IMG/VR virus record: IMGVR_UViG_3300030118_002829
Span: 58,721 to 94,290 of that record
Strand: one strand, 5' to 3'
From: a virus
Length of the DNA stretch: 35,570 nucleotides
Below the pieces are notes generated by a model that saw nothing but the letters and a program-made list of their open reading frames with translations, was not told the DNA's origin and did not search any database. Both the position numbers and the translations under genes were made by a program. The first letter of the stretch is position 1. Every line of letters begins with the position of its first letter. Shown piece by piece: positions 1-6,529 of the stretch.

Positions 1-139
1 GTCTAGCAGAAACTCCGCTAGTCCATCCCATTTCTTCATCTAGTTCATCGGGCGTAACTTGTTTTGAAGAAAGCCTTTCCTCTAATTGGTCCCTATCGGG
101 ATGCTGACAGAGTTTACAGTGCTTTCTTGTTTTAGCCAT
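1..139 (-). CDS. Small terminase-like zinc/helix protein (partial, C-terminus outside window)
   Basis: The start codon is the complement of CAT at 137-139 and the frame stays open to base 1, giving 46 residues. It begins MAKTRKHCKLCQHPDRDQLEE: a CxxC pair, then HPDR and an acidic helix, then a TPDELDEEMGW segment. CxxCxHPxR followed by a helix-turn-helix-like stretch is a layout I associate with small terminase or other DNA-binding phage proteins. It starts 4 nt after the stop of the 411-residue gene, so the two are probably cotranscribed leftwards, perhaps into a packaging and structural module beyond the window. The family is an inference from about 46 residues. Confidence 0.5.
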   Translation of the reverse strand, partial: MAKTRKHCKLCQHPDRDQLEERLSSKQVTPDELDEEMGWTSGVSAR

Positions 140-143
140 TTAA

Positions 144-1379
144 TCAACCCCACAAACCATCTGACCAACTTTTCTTAATTTTTGAATTAGCCAATGCCTG
201 TTCATACGCTGACGACCAAGGAAAACCCGTAACCTTTCTTCCACCACCTGCTGATGAAAGTAATAGTGGTTTACCGTTAGCCCCCAAATGAGGAGGAACA
301 ATAAAGTCTTGACGAACAAATCTGTTAATTAGACGATTAACCGTAGCATCAGTAAATTTAATCTTAAACTCCTTTACATCATCCATTCCACTAATATCTT
401 TTAGATATGGAGCAATTGAAGTCAAATATCTTTGAGTTTGTTTTTGTTGGCCCTTGAATGTAAAATTATTCAATCTAGCAGTAATACCTCTAGTCCCACC
501 ATACATCAATTGATGACCACCACCACGATATGAATTTCTGTCGCCCAAAATCTTTCTAATCTCTCTCAACAACTGAGGTAGTTTAGATAATGCTTCTACC
601 TTATTGGCAAAATCTCCTTTATCATTAATGATAATCTCTTTGATGAATGCCCCTTCCATAGCCTTTTGGAAATCTTGAAGGATAGCCAAGAGTCCTTTTT
701 CAATAGTATCTCCTTTTCCTCCTCCGCTAATCCCATCGGCCCCTGCGAATATTGCTTGCCAAAATGGAGGTTTTGCTTCATTCTTATCGTTACTATACCA
801 ACTAGAAGAAACTGCGCTTTGTTCATTTTCACTACCATGAACCTTTTCTCTAGACCTAACATAAATCGGAGTTCGATAATGACCATAAACAATTTGTTCT
901 CCAATATCAGCCATTTTACCTTTTACTGGCGCAACATCTTGTGGTTGAGTAAACGGAATATTTCTTGGGTCTTCATCTCCTCCCGACATTTCTTGTAAAT
1001 TCTTAATCAATCGAAGAATATCTTTTTCATCATCTTCTTCCAATATTGACTGCTCATCTAGAATTAAAGAATCTAATAGTTTAACGACCCTATCTCCTCC
1101 CCTTCTAGCGGTTTGGTTAGGTCTTACTACTCTACTGGAAATATGGTCTTGCACATGCAGTAACAGTGTATCGCTACCTGCTCCATCTCTGTGTCCATTA
1201 CCAGTAACTCCAATATCGGCCAATGATAATCCTTGACAATCACTTTTCCATTTTGTATATTGTCTTTGAATGGTCCCAATCTCTTGACCTAATTCTTGGT
1301 CAATTAGAGCATTCTTAACTTGAACCATTCTCTTTTTCTTAACAGGTGGGGCCTTTAATAGCAAACTAGCCCAATTCAT
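144..1379 (-). CDS. Unknown 411-aa protein, possibly structural
   Basis: I do not recognise this protein. It starts MNWASLLLKAPPVKKKRM and has a basic N-terminal patch, an acidic stretch near residues 110-125 (LEEDDEKD), glycine-rich turns (SGGGKGD near 220, RGGGH near 285) and a C-terminal GANGKPLLLSSAGGGRK segment. No signal peptide, membrane helix or enzyme motif is visible. Its start overlaps the stop of the 90-residue gene by 4 nt, and it lies directly before the small terminase-like gene on the same strand. That placement suggests a virion or packaging role, but nothing in the sequence proves it. Confidence 0.75.
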   Translation of the reverse strand: MNWASLLLKAPPVKKKRMVQVKNALIDQELGQEIGTIQRQYTKWKSDCQGLSLADIGVTGNGHRDGAGSDTLLLHVQDHISSRVVRPNQTARRGGDRVVKLLDSLILDEQSILEEDDEKDILRLIKNLQEMSGGDEDPRNIPFTQPQDVAPVKGKMADIGEQIVYGHYRTPIYVRSREKVHGSENEQSAVSSSWYSNDKNEAKPPFWQAIFAGADGISGGGKGDTIEKGLLAILQDFQKAMEGAFIKEIIINDKGDFANKVEALSKLPQLLREIRKILGDRNSYRGGGHQLMYGGTRGITARLNNFTFKGQQKQTQRYLTSIAPYLKDISGMDDVKEFKIKFTDATVNRLINRFVRQDFIVPPHLGANGKPLLLSSAGGGRKVTGFPWSSAYEQALANSKIKKSWSDGLWG

Positions 1380-1648
1380 TCTTCATCTTCCTCCTTTTTC
1401 TTTTTCTTTTTTCCATAAAGAGGTCTAGGTTCAAGACCTGCGGTAGTAGTAGTAACGGCTCCTGCTAGTTTAAGCATCTTAACCCATCTACCGTGGGCTT
1501 GCCCCACTGATGGTAGCCTTAGATTATTCCTCCTAGCCACCCTTCTTTCGGCTTCCGCCTGTAACATATTTCCAAATCTCATCATATCTTCTACATCTTT
1601 ACGATATTGTGGATATTGTTGAATAAATTCTGTTTGAATGATAGCCAT
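1376..1648 (-). CDS. Unknown 90-aa protein with Lys/Glu-rich tail
   Basis: I start it at the ATG complementary to 1646-1648 (MAIIQTEFIQQYP); further upstream only a TTG is available. The N-terminal half looks helical (QYRKDVEDMMRFGNMLQAEA), followed by a basic segment and an extreme tail of seven lysines in KKKKKK-E-EDEE form encoded by low-complexity AAG/AAA codons. Its stop overlaps the start of the 411-residue gene by 4 nt, so the two are translationally coupled. No Shine-Dalgarno is clear. Function unknown. Confidence 0.65.
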   Translation of the reverse strand: MAIIQTEFIQQYPQYRKDVEDMMRFGNMLQAEAERRVARRNNLRLPSVGQAHGRWVKMLKLAGAVTTTTAGLEPRPLYGKKKKKKEEDEE

Positions 1649-1702
1649 GAACAAACCCGCTTTTTCAACCGTAGATAATCCCCGTTTATTTCCTTTGTTA
1701 TT

Positions 1703-2557
1703 TTAAACCGATAACTCTAATCTATTGTTCATATTCCTCATCCACTCAGTAACAAAGGATAATTCCTCTAGATTTACACCAGTTTCATATCCCCTATTAT
1801 CCAAATAATGCACCAACTGATTAGTTGAAATATTTCTTCCACTTTGAGGAATAAAAGGGCATCCACCAAGACCAGCAATACTCGCATCAAACTTCGTTAT
1901 TCCCCAATCTAAAGCCGCATCAACATTAGCAAAAATATCAGTTTCTCCATTTTTTCTCTCATGTAAGTGTAAAGTTACATCCGAATCAAATTTTCTAGTC
2001 ATTTCAAGTGTTTGAAGCAACTTTGTAGGAAAAGCCGAACCAATTGTGTCACAGAGGACTATCTCACTAGCAATTTCACTTGCCATTTCAAAGGATTTTA
2101 ACAAATCATACTCAGAAATGTTGCCTGTAAGGGGACAACCAAACGCACAAGAGATATATGCACGAACATTTTCTCTTTTTTCCTCCTCTAACATGTTTTT
2201 TATCTCTGGAAATGCCTCATTTAAGGTCCTTCCAAGATTTCTCATGTTAAATTCATCCGAAGGAGAAAAATATACATTAAATCTCGATACTCCAACCGCT
2301 TTTGCCCTATCATAACCCCTTTGATTAGGCACCAAAGCCGCAAAATTCGCCAAATCCTTAGTTTGACTAAATACATCTTCCGCATCTGACATATGAGGGA
2401 CCATTTTTGGATGAACAAATGATGCAACTTCAATATCTTCTAGTCCACCACGATATAATTCGTTTATCATCTTGACTTTTTCACTGGTATCTAAACTAAA
2501 TTTACTGTTTTGCAAGCCATCTCTAGGTCCTACTTCATAAATCTCAATATCCTTCAT
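1703..2557 (-). CDS. Hydroxymethylglutaryl-CoA lyase-like aldolase
   Basis: Predicted to cleave 3-hydroxy-3-methylglutaryl-CoA to acetyl-CoA and acetoacetate, the last step of leucine breakdown. The 284 residues match the TIM-barrel HMG-CoA lyase layout and usual length. Visible landmarks: EVGPRDGLQN at residues 8-17 (R12, D13, Q16, catalytic arginine and metal-binding aspartate region), the metal-ligand pair H196-L-H198 in LHLHER, and the family signature SIAGLGGCPF with catalytic-type C232, followed by N241. All expected active-site residues seem present, so it may be active. A related DRE-TIM aldolase with another acyl-CoA substrate is possible. It sits alone among unknown minus-strand genes, with only a weak GGGG ribosome site. 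Confidence 0.88.
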   Translation of the reverse strand: MKDIEIYEVGPRDGLQNSKFSLDTSEKVKMINELYRGGLEDIEVASFVHPKMVPHMSDAEDVFSQTKDLANFAALVPNQRGYDRAKAVGVSRFNVYFSPSDEFNMRNLGRTLNEAFPEIKNMLEEEKRENVRAYISCAFGCPLTGNISEYDLLKSFEMASEIASEIVLCDTIGSAFPTKLLQTLEMTRKFDSDVTLHLHERKNGETDIFANVDAALDWGITKFDASIAGLGGCPFIPQSGRNISTNQLVHYLDNRGYETGVNLEELSFVTEWMRNMNNRLELSV

Positions 2558-2624
2558 CTTAAAACCCCATTACTAGCGATAATTTACCTAGTAATATATC
2601 CAATTTAAAGATGCCTCTGATTTT

Positions 2625-3428
2625 TTATCTAATATCCTTTCTATTATTTATTTCACTCAAAGTCAGTTCCTTATACTCATAGAAATTTTTGTTTACTTCG
2701 GGCAATTCCCAATCATCTTCTTTCCATTCTTTTTTGAATTCATCATAGAGTTCAAACGCTTTTTTACGATTTTCATTCGCTTTATTTATCCAAGATTCTA
2801 GGTATTGTTTCTTTTGTTCTTGTAGAATATCTCTACTATATTTCAATTTAGGAACTTTTGCGCTTTCCATATATTGTTTTAATTCCTCATATGATTCTGT
2901 TAGGTTAGGATATTGGTTTGTTTTTTTGAAATAATTGTAATCAAGTTCGGCTTCTTTCAATACTTCTTTTATTCCTATTGGCTCACCTACAACTGCCATA
3001 AATTTCATTTCTGATTCATCGAAGAACGGTCTATATCCCATCGTGTTTGCTTTTGGTCTACCAAGTGTTGCTCCCTTACTTTTGAATATTTTATTAGCCT
3101 CAAACAATGTATATCCCGCATTTAATGGAGGGATTTCTTTTACATTTTTATCTAACCATTGGGCTTCTTTTTTATATCCACCATATCTATCGGGTTCTCC
3201 TTTGATAAACCAATAAACGGAACTATTCCAATAAGTAAAACCAAAGAAAGGAGCAAAACTACCTGCTTGAGCATCACCTTCTTTTCCTTCTCCACCACTA
3301 CCTGTTCTTTTGTAGAATAAGACCTTCTCATCTCCTAAGTCTGCAAGTAAAATTGGCCTACCATCTATCTCCATTAGCCACTCATAAGAAATATCTTGTT
3401 TAAGAATAACCATCCATTTGGGTAGCAT
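2625..3428 (-). CDS. Unknown 267-aa protein
   Basis: Start chosen at the ATG complementary to 3426-3428 (MLPKWMVILKQD) because an AGGTGA ribosome site lies just upstream; an earlier GTG is less likely. The N-terminal part is aromatic and beta-like (GFTYWNSSVYWFIKG near 65-80) with a GSGGEGKEGD loop; the C-terminal third is highly charged and helical with a predicted coiled region (QEQKKQYLESWINKANENRKK). No catalytic motif is recognised. A gap of about 67 nt separates it from the HMG-CoA lyase gene downstream on the same strand. Confidence 0.75.
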   Translation of the reverse strand: MLPKWMVILKQDISYEWLMEIDGRPILLADLGDEKVLFYKRTGSGGEGKEGDAQAGSFAPFFGFTYWNSSVYWFIKGEPDRYGGYKKEAQWLDKNVKEIPPLNAGYTLFEANKIFKSKGATLGRPKANTMGYRPFFDESEMKFMAVVGEPIGIKEVLKEAELDYNYFKKTNQYPNLTESYEELKQYMESAKVPKLKYSRDILQEQKKQYLESWINKANENRKKAFELYDEFKKEWKEDDWELPEVNKNFYEYKELTLSEINNRKDIR

Positions 3429-3523
3429 ATTTCTCACCTAACTTTTTCAAAAAATGACCTGTAATTTGTGTGGGACTAGCAAAAATTTTTTGGGGCTTAT
3501 CGTCTATTTCCAGCCAAATGCCT

Positions 3524-3820
3524 TTAATCCTCCAATAACATTTTACTTATATCGTCTAACGATAACAGTTCGCTTATTCTTTTATGAGCAACAGTTTGGC
3601 GTTTAGCGACAGGCACATTCAATCCGTTATCGCTACTCGATTTAGTAGCAAAATCATCTAAGGAAGTCTGTGTAGTCTTTTTCCTTGTTGCATCTAACAA
3701 TTCTTTTAGCAATCCTTCAGCGTCCTTTAACGCTTTATTGGCAATATCCGTTTTTACCTTTGCTTCGTGCATTAATTTATTGATTTCCCTTACGGCCTCA
3801 AAAACATCATCATCATCCAT
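3524..3820 (-). CDS. Unknown 98-aa acidic helical protein
   Basis: Starts MDDDDVFEAVREINKLMHEAKVK. A helical, probably coiled N-terminal half is followed by a Ser/Thr-rich linker and a C-terminal helix (LSLDDISKMLLED). No clear Shine-Dalgarno precedes the ATG at 3818-3820, so translation may be leaderless or initiated differently. It is the first gene of the leftward block, facing the divergent region. Function unknown. Confidence 0.6.
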   Translation of the reverse strand: MDDDDVFEAVREINKLMHEAKVKTDIANKALKDAEGLLKELLDATRKKTTQTSLDDFATKSSSDNGLNVPVAKRQTVAHKRISELLSLDDISKMLLED

Positions 3821-3945
3821 TGGAAACGCCTACTGATGCAAGCCTACTGTCGTTTAACTAATGAAGATATTGTTTATTCATTAAATTTTAATGGTGTAAG
3901 GCTTATCGTTTAACGACTATCAAATAAAAAATTTTTTCACAAAGC
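3821..3945. promoter_or_regulatory. Divergent intergenic control region
   Basis: Genes to the left read leftwards and genes to the right read rightwards, so promoters for both directions should lie here. It contains two related words, GTCGTTTAAC and GTTTAACGAC, that form an imperfect inverted pair, and between them a TAATGAA/TTCATTA inverted repeat in very AT-rich DNA. These could be operators. I see no convincing consensus TATA/BRE pair, so the promoter positions stay open. Confidence 0.45.
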
Positions 3946-3973
3946 CATATGGTTGTAGGCTTTGCAAACAACC
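3940..3973. repeat. Junction element E1: CATATG with T1-type hairpin
   Basis: First of nine palindrome junctions; CATATG is at 3946-3951. The right side forms GGTTGT (3951-3956), an 11-nt loop with GGCTTTGCA (3957-3967), and ACAACC (3968-3973). The left side has no hairpin but ends in a T-run followed by CA, the T3-type end. It therefore marks the left end of a T1 cassette. Confidence 0.8.
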
Positions 3974-4001
3974 TTGATAGGTAATCCGCAAACCTACTAT
4001 C

Positions 4002-4202
4002 ATGAATGCAGAGGATATAGCAAGCCACATCGTTAATCTTACTATGAGATTAGATAACCAAAAAGAATTGAAAAAGGCATGGCAGGTTATTAGTAAAGCA
4101 CTATTATATCTAAGTGCTAAAGATGACTTCTTTACAAGAGAACAAGAGTCATTAGAAATAATAGGTAGAATGAAAGAAGAACGATTGGAGGATTTAGTAT
4201 GA
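4002..4202 (+). CDS. Unknown 66-aa helical protein (T1 cassette, unit 1)
   Basis: Begins MNAEDIASHIVNLTMRLDNQ and is predicted all-helical. There is no Shine-Dalgarno; the ATG follows directly on the word TACTATC at 3995-4001, which also precedes another cassette gene at 7497. The end overlaps the next gene by 4 nt (ATGA). First gene of the first cassette. Function unknown. Confidence 0.65.
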   Translation: MNAEDIASHIVNLTMRLDNQKELKKAWQVISKALLYLSAKDDFFTREQESLEIIGRMKEERLEDLV

Positions 4203-4450
4203 GTGATGAAGTAGCGGAATGGTGTGGTTATAATTCTACATGGGATATGCTCACATATCATCTTGACAAAGAAGAATTAATGAACCTTCTTCAAGAGTTT
4301 GTCTATGAAGATAAGCAAGGTTGGATAGCAGAAATCATTGAAGATTTAGCAAAACAACATTATGAATGGGTAGACCATGAAAGGATTAAAGCAGACCATG
4401 AAGATAGAATGTATCAAGAATACAAAGACAAGATAAGAGGGATAGAATGA
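4199..4450 (+). CDS. Unknown 83-aa acidic protein
   Basis: Starts MSDEVAEWCGYNSTWDML with an upstream GGAGG ribosome site inside the end of the previous gene. It is rich in Glu, Asp, Trp and Tyr and looks helical. It overlaps both neighbours by 4 nt, so the three T1 genes are a coupled mini-operon. No family recognised. Confidence 0.65.
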   Translation: MSDEVAEWCGYNSTWDMLTYHLDKEELMNLLQEFVYEDKQGWIAEIIEDLAKQHYEWVDHERIKADHEDRMYQEYKDKIRGIE

Positions 4451-4554
4451 CACAAGCAGGGATAATTAGATGTTTCAACTGCAAACGCTCAATAGGATAT
4501 TGTGTATCCTTTGGGTGTGAACCAATAGAGGATAATCCTCGCCCTTCGGGGTAG
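4447..4554 (+). CDS. 35-aa zinc-ribbon microprotein
   Basis: Reads MTQAGIIRCFNCKRSIGYC and continues to a stop at 4552-4554. Four cysteines (C9, C12, C19, C24) suggest a small zinc site. Its ATG overlaps the stop of the 83-residue gene. The last codons encode CGCCCTTCGGGG, a UUCG-type hairpin, and the stop codon lies inside the left stem of junction E2, so gene end and cassette boundary coincide. Confidence 0.55.
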   Translation: MTQAGIIRCFNCKRSIGYCVSFGCEPIEDNPRPSG

Positions 4555-4607
4555 TTTACAAAGCACTACCATATGGTGAGGCAACTTTGAGATGACACGA
4601 ACCTCAT
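4550..4607. repeat. Junction element E2: twin hairpins around CATATG
   Basis: Left hairpin: GGTAGT (4550-4555), loop TTACAAAGC, ACTACC (4565-4570). After ATAT, the right hairpin is GTGAGG (4576-4581), a 20-nt loop holding AACTTTGAG, and CCTCAT (4602-4607) with one G-T pair. Its left half closes a T1 cassette and its right half opens a T2 cassette. Confidence 0.8.
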
Positions 4608-4632
4608 AACGAATTAGTGTTTACTACTATTG

Positions 4633-4758
4633 ATGGTAACTACTAGTTATTCGGATGATTGTGCATGTTGTGGAAAAGAAATACACATTGACATGGATGG
4701 AGGATACCTTTGGGAAGGTTCTTTCGCTTGTGAGGAATGTATTGAGGAGATGGATTAA
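4633..4758 (+). CDS. 41-aa zinc-finger microprotein
   Basis: Starts MVTTSYSDDCACCGKEIHID and ends CEECIEEMD. Two cysteine pairs (CACC and CEEC) about 20 residues apart fit a zinc ribbon. The ATG follows TACTATTG (4625-4632), the same leader word and distance from the junction seen in another T2 cassette. The stop overlaps the next ATG (TAATG). First of four tiny genes in the T2 cassette of unit 1. Confidence 0.6.
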   Translation: MVTTSYSDDCACCGKEIHIDMDGGYLWEGSFACEECIEEMD

Positions 4759-4829
4759 TGGAATTAGTAATTAGGATAGAAACGGAAGAATGGATATACG
4801 AGGAGTGGATTGAAGATGAAAGCAAGTGA
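4758..4829 (+). CDS. Possible 23-aa acidic microprotein
   Basis: Reads MELVIRIETEEWIYEEWIED then ESK. Supported only by its TAATG coupling to the upstream zinc gene and by overlap with the next gene's start. The GGAG in the upstream gene's last codons could act as ribosome site. It may instead be a coupling leader. Low certainty. Confidence 0.35.
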   Translation: MELVIRIETEEWIYEEWIEDESK

Positions 4830-4947
4830 ATTAATGACAATGACATATAAACAAGTAGAAGAAATTGAACAACAATTATGGAAAGATTGGGAAATCGCAA
4901 GTAATGTTTTGAAAGTATTGAAGGCAATGAATAAGGAGGAAGAATGA
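4816..4947 (+). CDS. Unknown 43-aa helical microprotein
   Basis: Starts MKASELMTMTYKQVEEIEQQ and is predicted to be one or two amphipathic helices. A GAGGAG ribosome site is at about 4800-4805, and its stop overlaps the next ATG. Part of the overlapping T2 mini-operon. No family recognised. Confidence 0.5.
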   Translation: MKASELMTMTYKQVEEIEQQLWKDWEIASNVLKVLKAMNKEEE

Positions 4948-5120
4948 TGTTTCAAAGAAGACATATGCAAGCCGTAGCAGACGAGGTAATGACATGGGAC
5001 AAAACCATGAGCAAGAAACAGATAGTGGATAACCTCTGTTCGCTTTTTGCTTATTACAACCCAAATTTCAAGCCTGACAGATTTAGAAAAGCCTGTTCAG
5101 CGTTTGAAGGGGAGTTGTGA
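4944..5120 (+). CDS. Small phage-type protein, 58 aa
   Basis: Starts MMFQRRHMQAVADEV with AAGGAGG just upstream; a second in-frame ATG at 4947 is equally possible. The C-terminal NPNFKPDRFRKAC motif resembles a short domain common in phage microproteins (a helix, then NPxFxxxRF and a Cys). The function of that family is unknown to me. It is the last gene of the T2 cassette, followed by a strong hairpin. Confidence 0.55.
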   Translation: MMFQRRHMQAVADEVMTWDKTMSKKQIVDNLCSLFAYYNPNFKPDRFRKACSAFEGEL

Positions 5121-5127
5121 GGCGGTT

Positions 5128-5149
5128 GGAGTGGGGTAACGCCCACTCC
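5128..5149 (+). terminator. GC-rich hairpin after T2 cassette genes
   Basis: GGAGTGGG (5128-5135), 6-nt loop, CCCACTCC (5142-5149): eight perfect GC-rich pairs, 7 nt after the last stop. The following sequence is pyrimidine-rich (TTCTGCTATTCC). It looks like a transcript end or 3'-stabilising hairpin. Its 3' arm competes with the next hairpin in E3, so the two may be alternatives. Confidence 0.5.
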
Positions 5150-5197
5150 TTCTGCTATTCCTCAAAGTTAGCGAAGGAGTTCTAGCATTACCATATG
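5145..5197. repeat. Junction element E3: T2-type end hairpin and CATATG
   Basis: ACTCCTTC (5145-5152) pairs with GAAGGAGT (5173-5180), with a nested GCTA/TAGC, and the loop reads TTCCTCAAAGT, complementary to the T2 left-end loop AACTTTGAG. Unlike the other T2 ends, the hairpin is 11 nt away from CATATG (5192-5197) rather than abutting it. The right side has no hairpin. Confidence 0.65.
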
Positions 5198-5349
5198 GTT
5201 TTGAAATATGTGGGTATTCCTGAAGAAAAAAGACAGGATTTCTTCGGAAGCGTTAATTAATCTCAAATCTCTAGCAAGTTAGACTACTGATTTCAGATTA
5301 TAATTTCCCATAACCCTTTGGTGTCCTTTCCGAACACATTTTTCACTAC
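5198..5349. other. T3 spacer 1: non-coding, AT-rich, structured
   Basis: Bounded by CATATG on both sides, with inverted ends (TGAAATATGTG at the left, CACATTTTTCA at the right). No gene is credible. Inside, GAAGAAA pairs with TTTCTTC, and AATCTCAAATC faces GATTTCAGATT as a 10-pair stem with one mismatch. It could be a small RNA or only a spacer. Confidence 0.5.
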
Positions 5350-5378
5350 CATATGGTATTGGGCTTTGTATCAATACC
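5340..5378. repeat. Junction element E4: CATATG with T1-type hairpin
   Basis: CATATG at 5350-5355; hairpin GGTATTG (5355-5361), loop GGCTTTGTAT, CAATACC (5372-5378), seven perfect pairs. The stem differs from those of E1 and E7 while the loop core is kept. The left flank CATTTTTCAC is the T3-type end. Confidence 0.8.
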
Positions 5379-5393
5379 CCAAATCGAATTTCA

Positions 5394-5482
5394 GTCCCCA
5401 CCATCACATCTGCTAAGATGCTGAGACTCAGAACGGCCTATTCTGATTAAGGGGGTTTCCCTTATCTCTAGATGGTGGGGAC
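5394..5482. ncRNA. Cloverleaf-like structured RNA candidate
   Basis: A perfect 12-bp stem (GTCCCCACCATC at 5394-5405 with GATGGTGGGGAC at 5471-5482) closes three short hairpins: CATCT/AGATG with a 4-nt loop, TCAGAA/TTCTGA with a 7-nt loop (5428-5446), and TAAGGG/CCCTTA with a 5-nt loop (5448-5464). The four-way junction resembles a cloverleaf, but it lacks the T-loop sequence and usual stem lengths of a tRNA. It lies downstream of the minus-strand 65-aa gene in the inverted T1 cassette, so the transcribed strand is unknown. No known RNA family is recognised. Confidence 0.55.
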
Positions 5483-5513
5483 CTACTGCCGATACCTTTC
5501 ATTCAATCAACCC

Positions 5514-5711
5514 CTACTCATGTTGGAGTATCTTGAAATCTTGGAGGGCTATCTGTAAGTCGGCAATGCACTTTTCTAGTTCATCACCACTCACACGAAG
5601 TTTCTTGATAATCAATTCATTGTTTCGATTATGACCAACTTCTATGACGAAGCGTTGTTCTTGGTTCGCTATATGTTCTTCAATTGTATTCTTTTTGTTA
5701 AACCATTTCAT
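5514..5711 (-). CDS. Unknown 65-aa protein (inverted T1 cassette)
   Basis: Starts MKWFNKKNTIEEHIANQEQR, preceded on the minus strand by a good AAGGAG site 9 nt before the ATG. A beta-rich middle (FVIEVGHNRNNELIIKKLRV) is followed by a helix (GDELEKCIADLQIALQDF). No family recognised. It is the only convincing gene in this T1 cassette and reads opposite to the T1 genes of units 1 and 3. Confidence 0.7.
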   Translation of the reverse strand: MKWFNKKNTIEEHIANQEQRFVIEVGHNRNNELIIKKLRVSGDELEKCIADLQIALQDFKILQHE

Positions 5712-5744
5712 CTATATCACTCCTTGAATTTAAGCCGAAGTATT

Positions 5745-5836
5745 GCCTCCTTGACTAGTATCGGAGGCTGAGAACTTATGTGTCTACAAGTCGGAGGGAT
5801 TTTCTCAGCACATTACTTGGTCTGTTCCTGTTGCAT
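5745..5836 (-). promoter_or_regulatory. Structured leader of the 65-aa gene, possible attenuator
   Basis: Between the leader word at 5975-5981 and the 65-aa gene lie GCTGAGAA/TTCTCAGC (5767-5774 with 5802-5809) and GCCTCC/GGAGGC (5745-5750 with 5763-5768), whose arms touch and could compete. Just upstream on the minus strand is a possible seven-codon peptide (MQQEQTK, 5813-5836) with an AGGAGG site. This resembles an attenuator or riboswitch-like leader. The peptide is speculative. Confidence 0.35.
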
Positions 5837-5974
5837 CCTTAACCTCCTAGGAAGAATAAGGCAAGATGAGCCGTTCATGGTGATAAACAAATATCGCACT
5901 TAGGTTTCGATTCTCTACTTCTATTACCAACCAAATCAACTGCCTACGAGGACAGTATATTTTCGATTGGTCGT

Positions 5975-5981
5975 GATAGTA
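5975..5981 (-). promoter_or_regulatory. Leader word TACTATC of the inverted T1 cassette
   Basis: On the minus strand this reads TACTATC, starting 45 bp from the CATATG of E5. In units 1 and 3 the same word lies on the plus strand 44 bp from the CATATG of E1 (3995) and E7 (6770, TACTATTG). The fixed distance shows that this cassette is oriented leftwards. It could be a promoter element or the transcript start. Confidence 0.5.
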
Positions 5982-6003
5982 GGATTTGGCTAATGTATTT
6001 CAA

Positions 6004-6058
6004 GGTAAGAATACAAAGCCCTTACCATATGGTTGTTTAACTTTGAGGCTGAACAACC
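6004..6058. repeat. Junction element E5: twin hairpins around CATATG
   Basis: Left hairpin: GGTAAG (6004-6009), loop AATACAAAGCC, CTTACC (6021-6026). Right hairpin: GGTTGTT (6031-6037), loop TAACTTTGAGGCTG, AACAACC (6052-6058). Stems differ from E2 and E8 yet remain fully paired, and the loop cores are the same. Confidence 0.85.
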
Positions 6059-6070
6059 ATGCTAAAAGTC

Positions 6071-6107
6071 GCTCCCCCCGCTTAAGAGGCTGAAGGTGGG
6101 GGGGAGC
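6071..6107. terminator. Strong C/G-run hairpin
   Basis: GCTCCCCCC (6071-6079) pairs with GGGGGGAGC (6099-6107), loop about 19 nt. It lies 28 nt beyond the stop of the leftward 83-aa gene, so on the minus strand it fits a transcript end. Strand and function are inferred from position. Confidence 0.5.
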
Positions 6108-6135
6108 ATTTTGTTGAAAACCTTCCGTTGGGACA

Positions 6136-6387
6136 TTAGCGTGTAAACCTGTTAAATGTCTTCAATTCTGCTTTGGTGCGTTTTGCAAGTTCTCCTCTCC
6201 AACTTTGTAGGTTAGCGAGAACATATGGGATTTGTTGTTCCAATCCCTCATCACCATACATGTGATATGCTTCTAATGACGCATTAGCATAGGTCTTTGC
6301 ATAATCAGCAAAACCCCCTGTGGCATTGTCAATCACTATTTGCATTAATTCAAAAATTCGTTCTACTTGTTCATCTGTATATTCCAT
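6136..6387 (-). CDS. Unknown 83-aa protein (inverted T2 cassette)
   Basis: Start chosen at the ATG complementary to 6385-6387 (MEYTDEQVERIFELMQ), 7 nt after a strong AAGGAGG; a longer frame upstream lacks this support. Helical throughout, with a glycine turn (ATGGFADYAKTYA). Its start overlaps the stop of the 37-aa gene (TGATG). No family recognised. Confidence 0.7.
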   Translation of the reverse strand: MEYTDEQVERIFELMQIVIDNATGGFADYAKTYANASLEAYHMYGDEGLEQQIPYVLANLQSWRGELAKRTKAELKTFNRFTR

Positions 6388-6500
6388 CAATATTCCTCCT
6401 TGTTCTGCAACCAATCTTTACCTTTGCAATCTGCAATGGCTTTCAATAGGTCAATTTCTTCTCTTGTTAGGTATTTGTTCCGTAACTGTGTCCTGTTCAT
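6387..6500 (-). CDS. Unknown 37-aa helical microprotein
   Basis: Reads MNRTQLRNKYLTREEIDLLK and continues ADCKGKDWLQ to a stop coupled to the next gene. The ATG follows CTATTG directly, the same arrangement as TACTATTG-ATG at 4633, at about 47 bp from the CATATG of E6. That marks it as the first gene of a leftward T2 cassette. It has no Shine-Dalgarno. Confidence 0.5.
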   Translation of the reverse strand: MNRTQLRNKYLTREEIDLLKAIADCKGKDWLQNKEEY

Positions 6501-6529
6501 CAATAGATAGCACTACAATTTTGACATAA

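Noticed and set aside
4643-5064. Minus-strand open frames across the first T2 cassette
   Set aside because: They lack ribosome sites and show serine/isoleucine/phenylalanine-rich composition typical of antisense frames; the plus-strand microgenes have coupling, ribosome sites and Cys motifs.
5394-5482. tRNA or hammerhead ribozyme
   Set aside because: The closing stem is 12 bp, there is no TTC T-loop, and the hammerhead core CUGAUGA...GAAA is missing.
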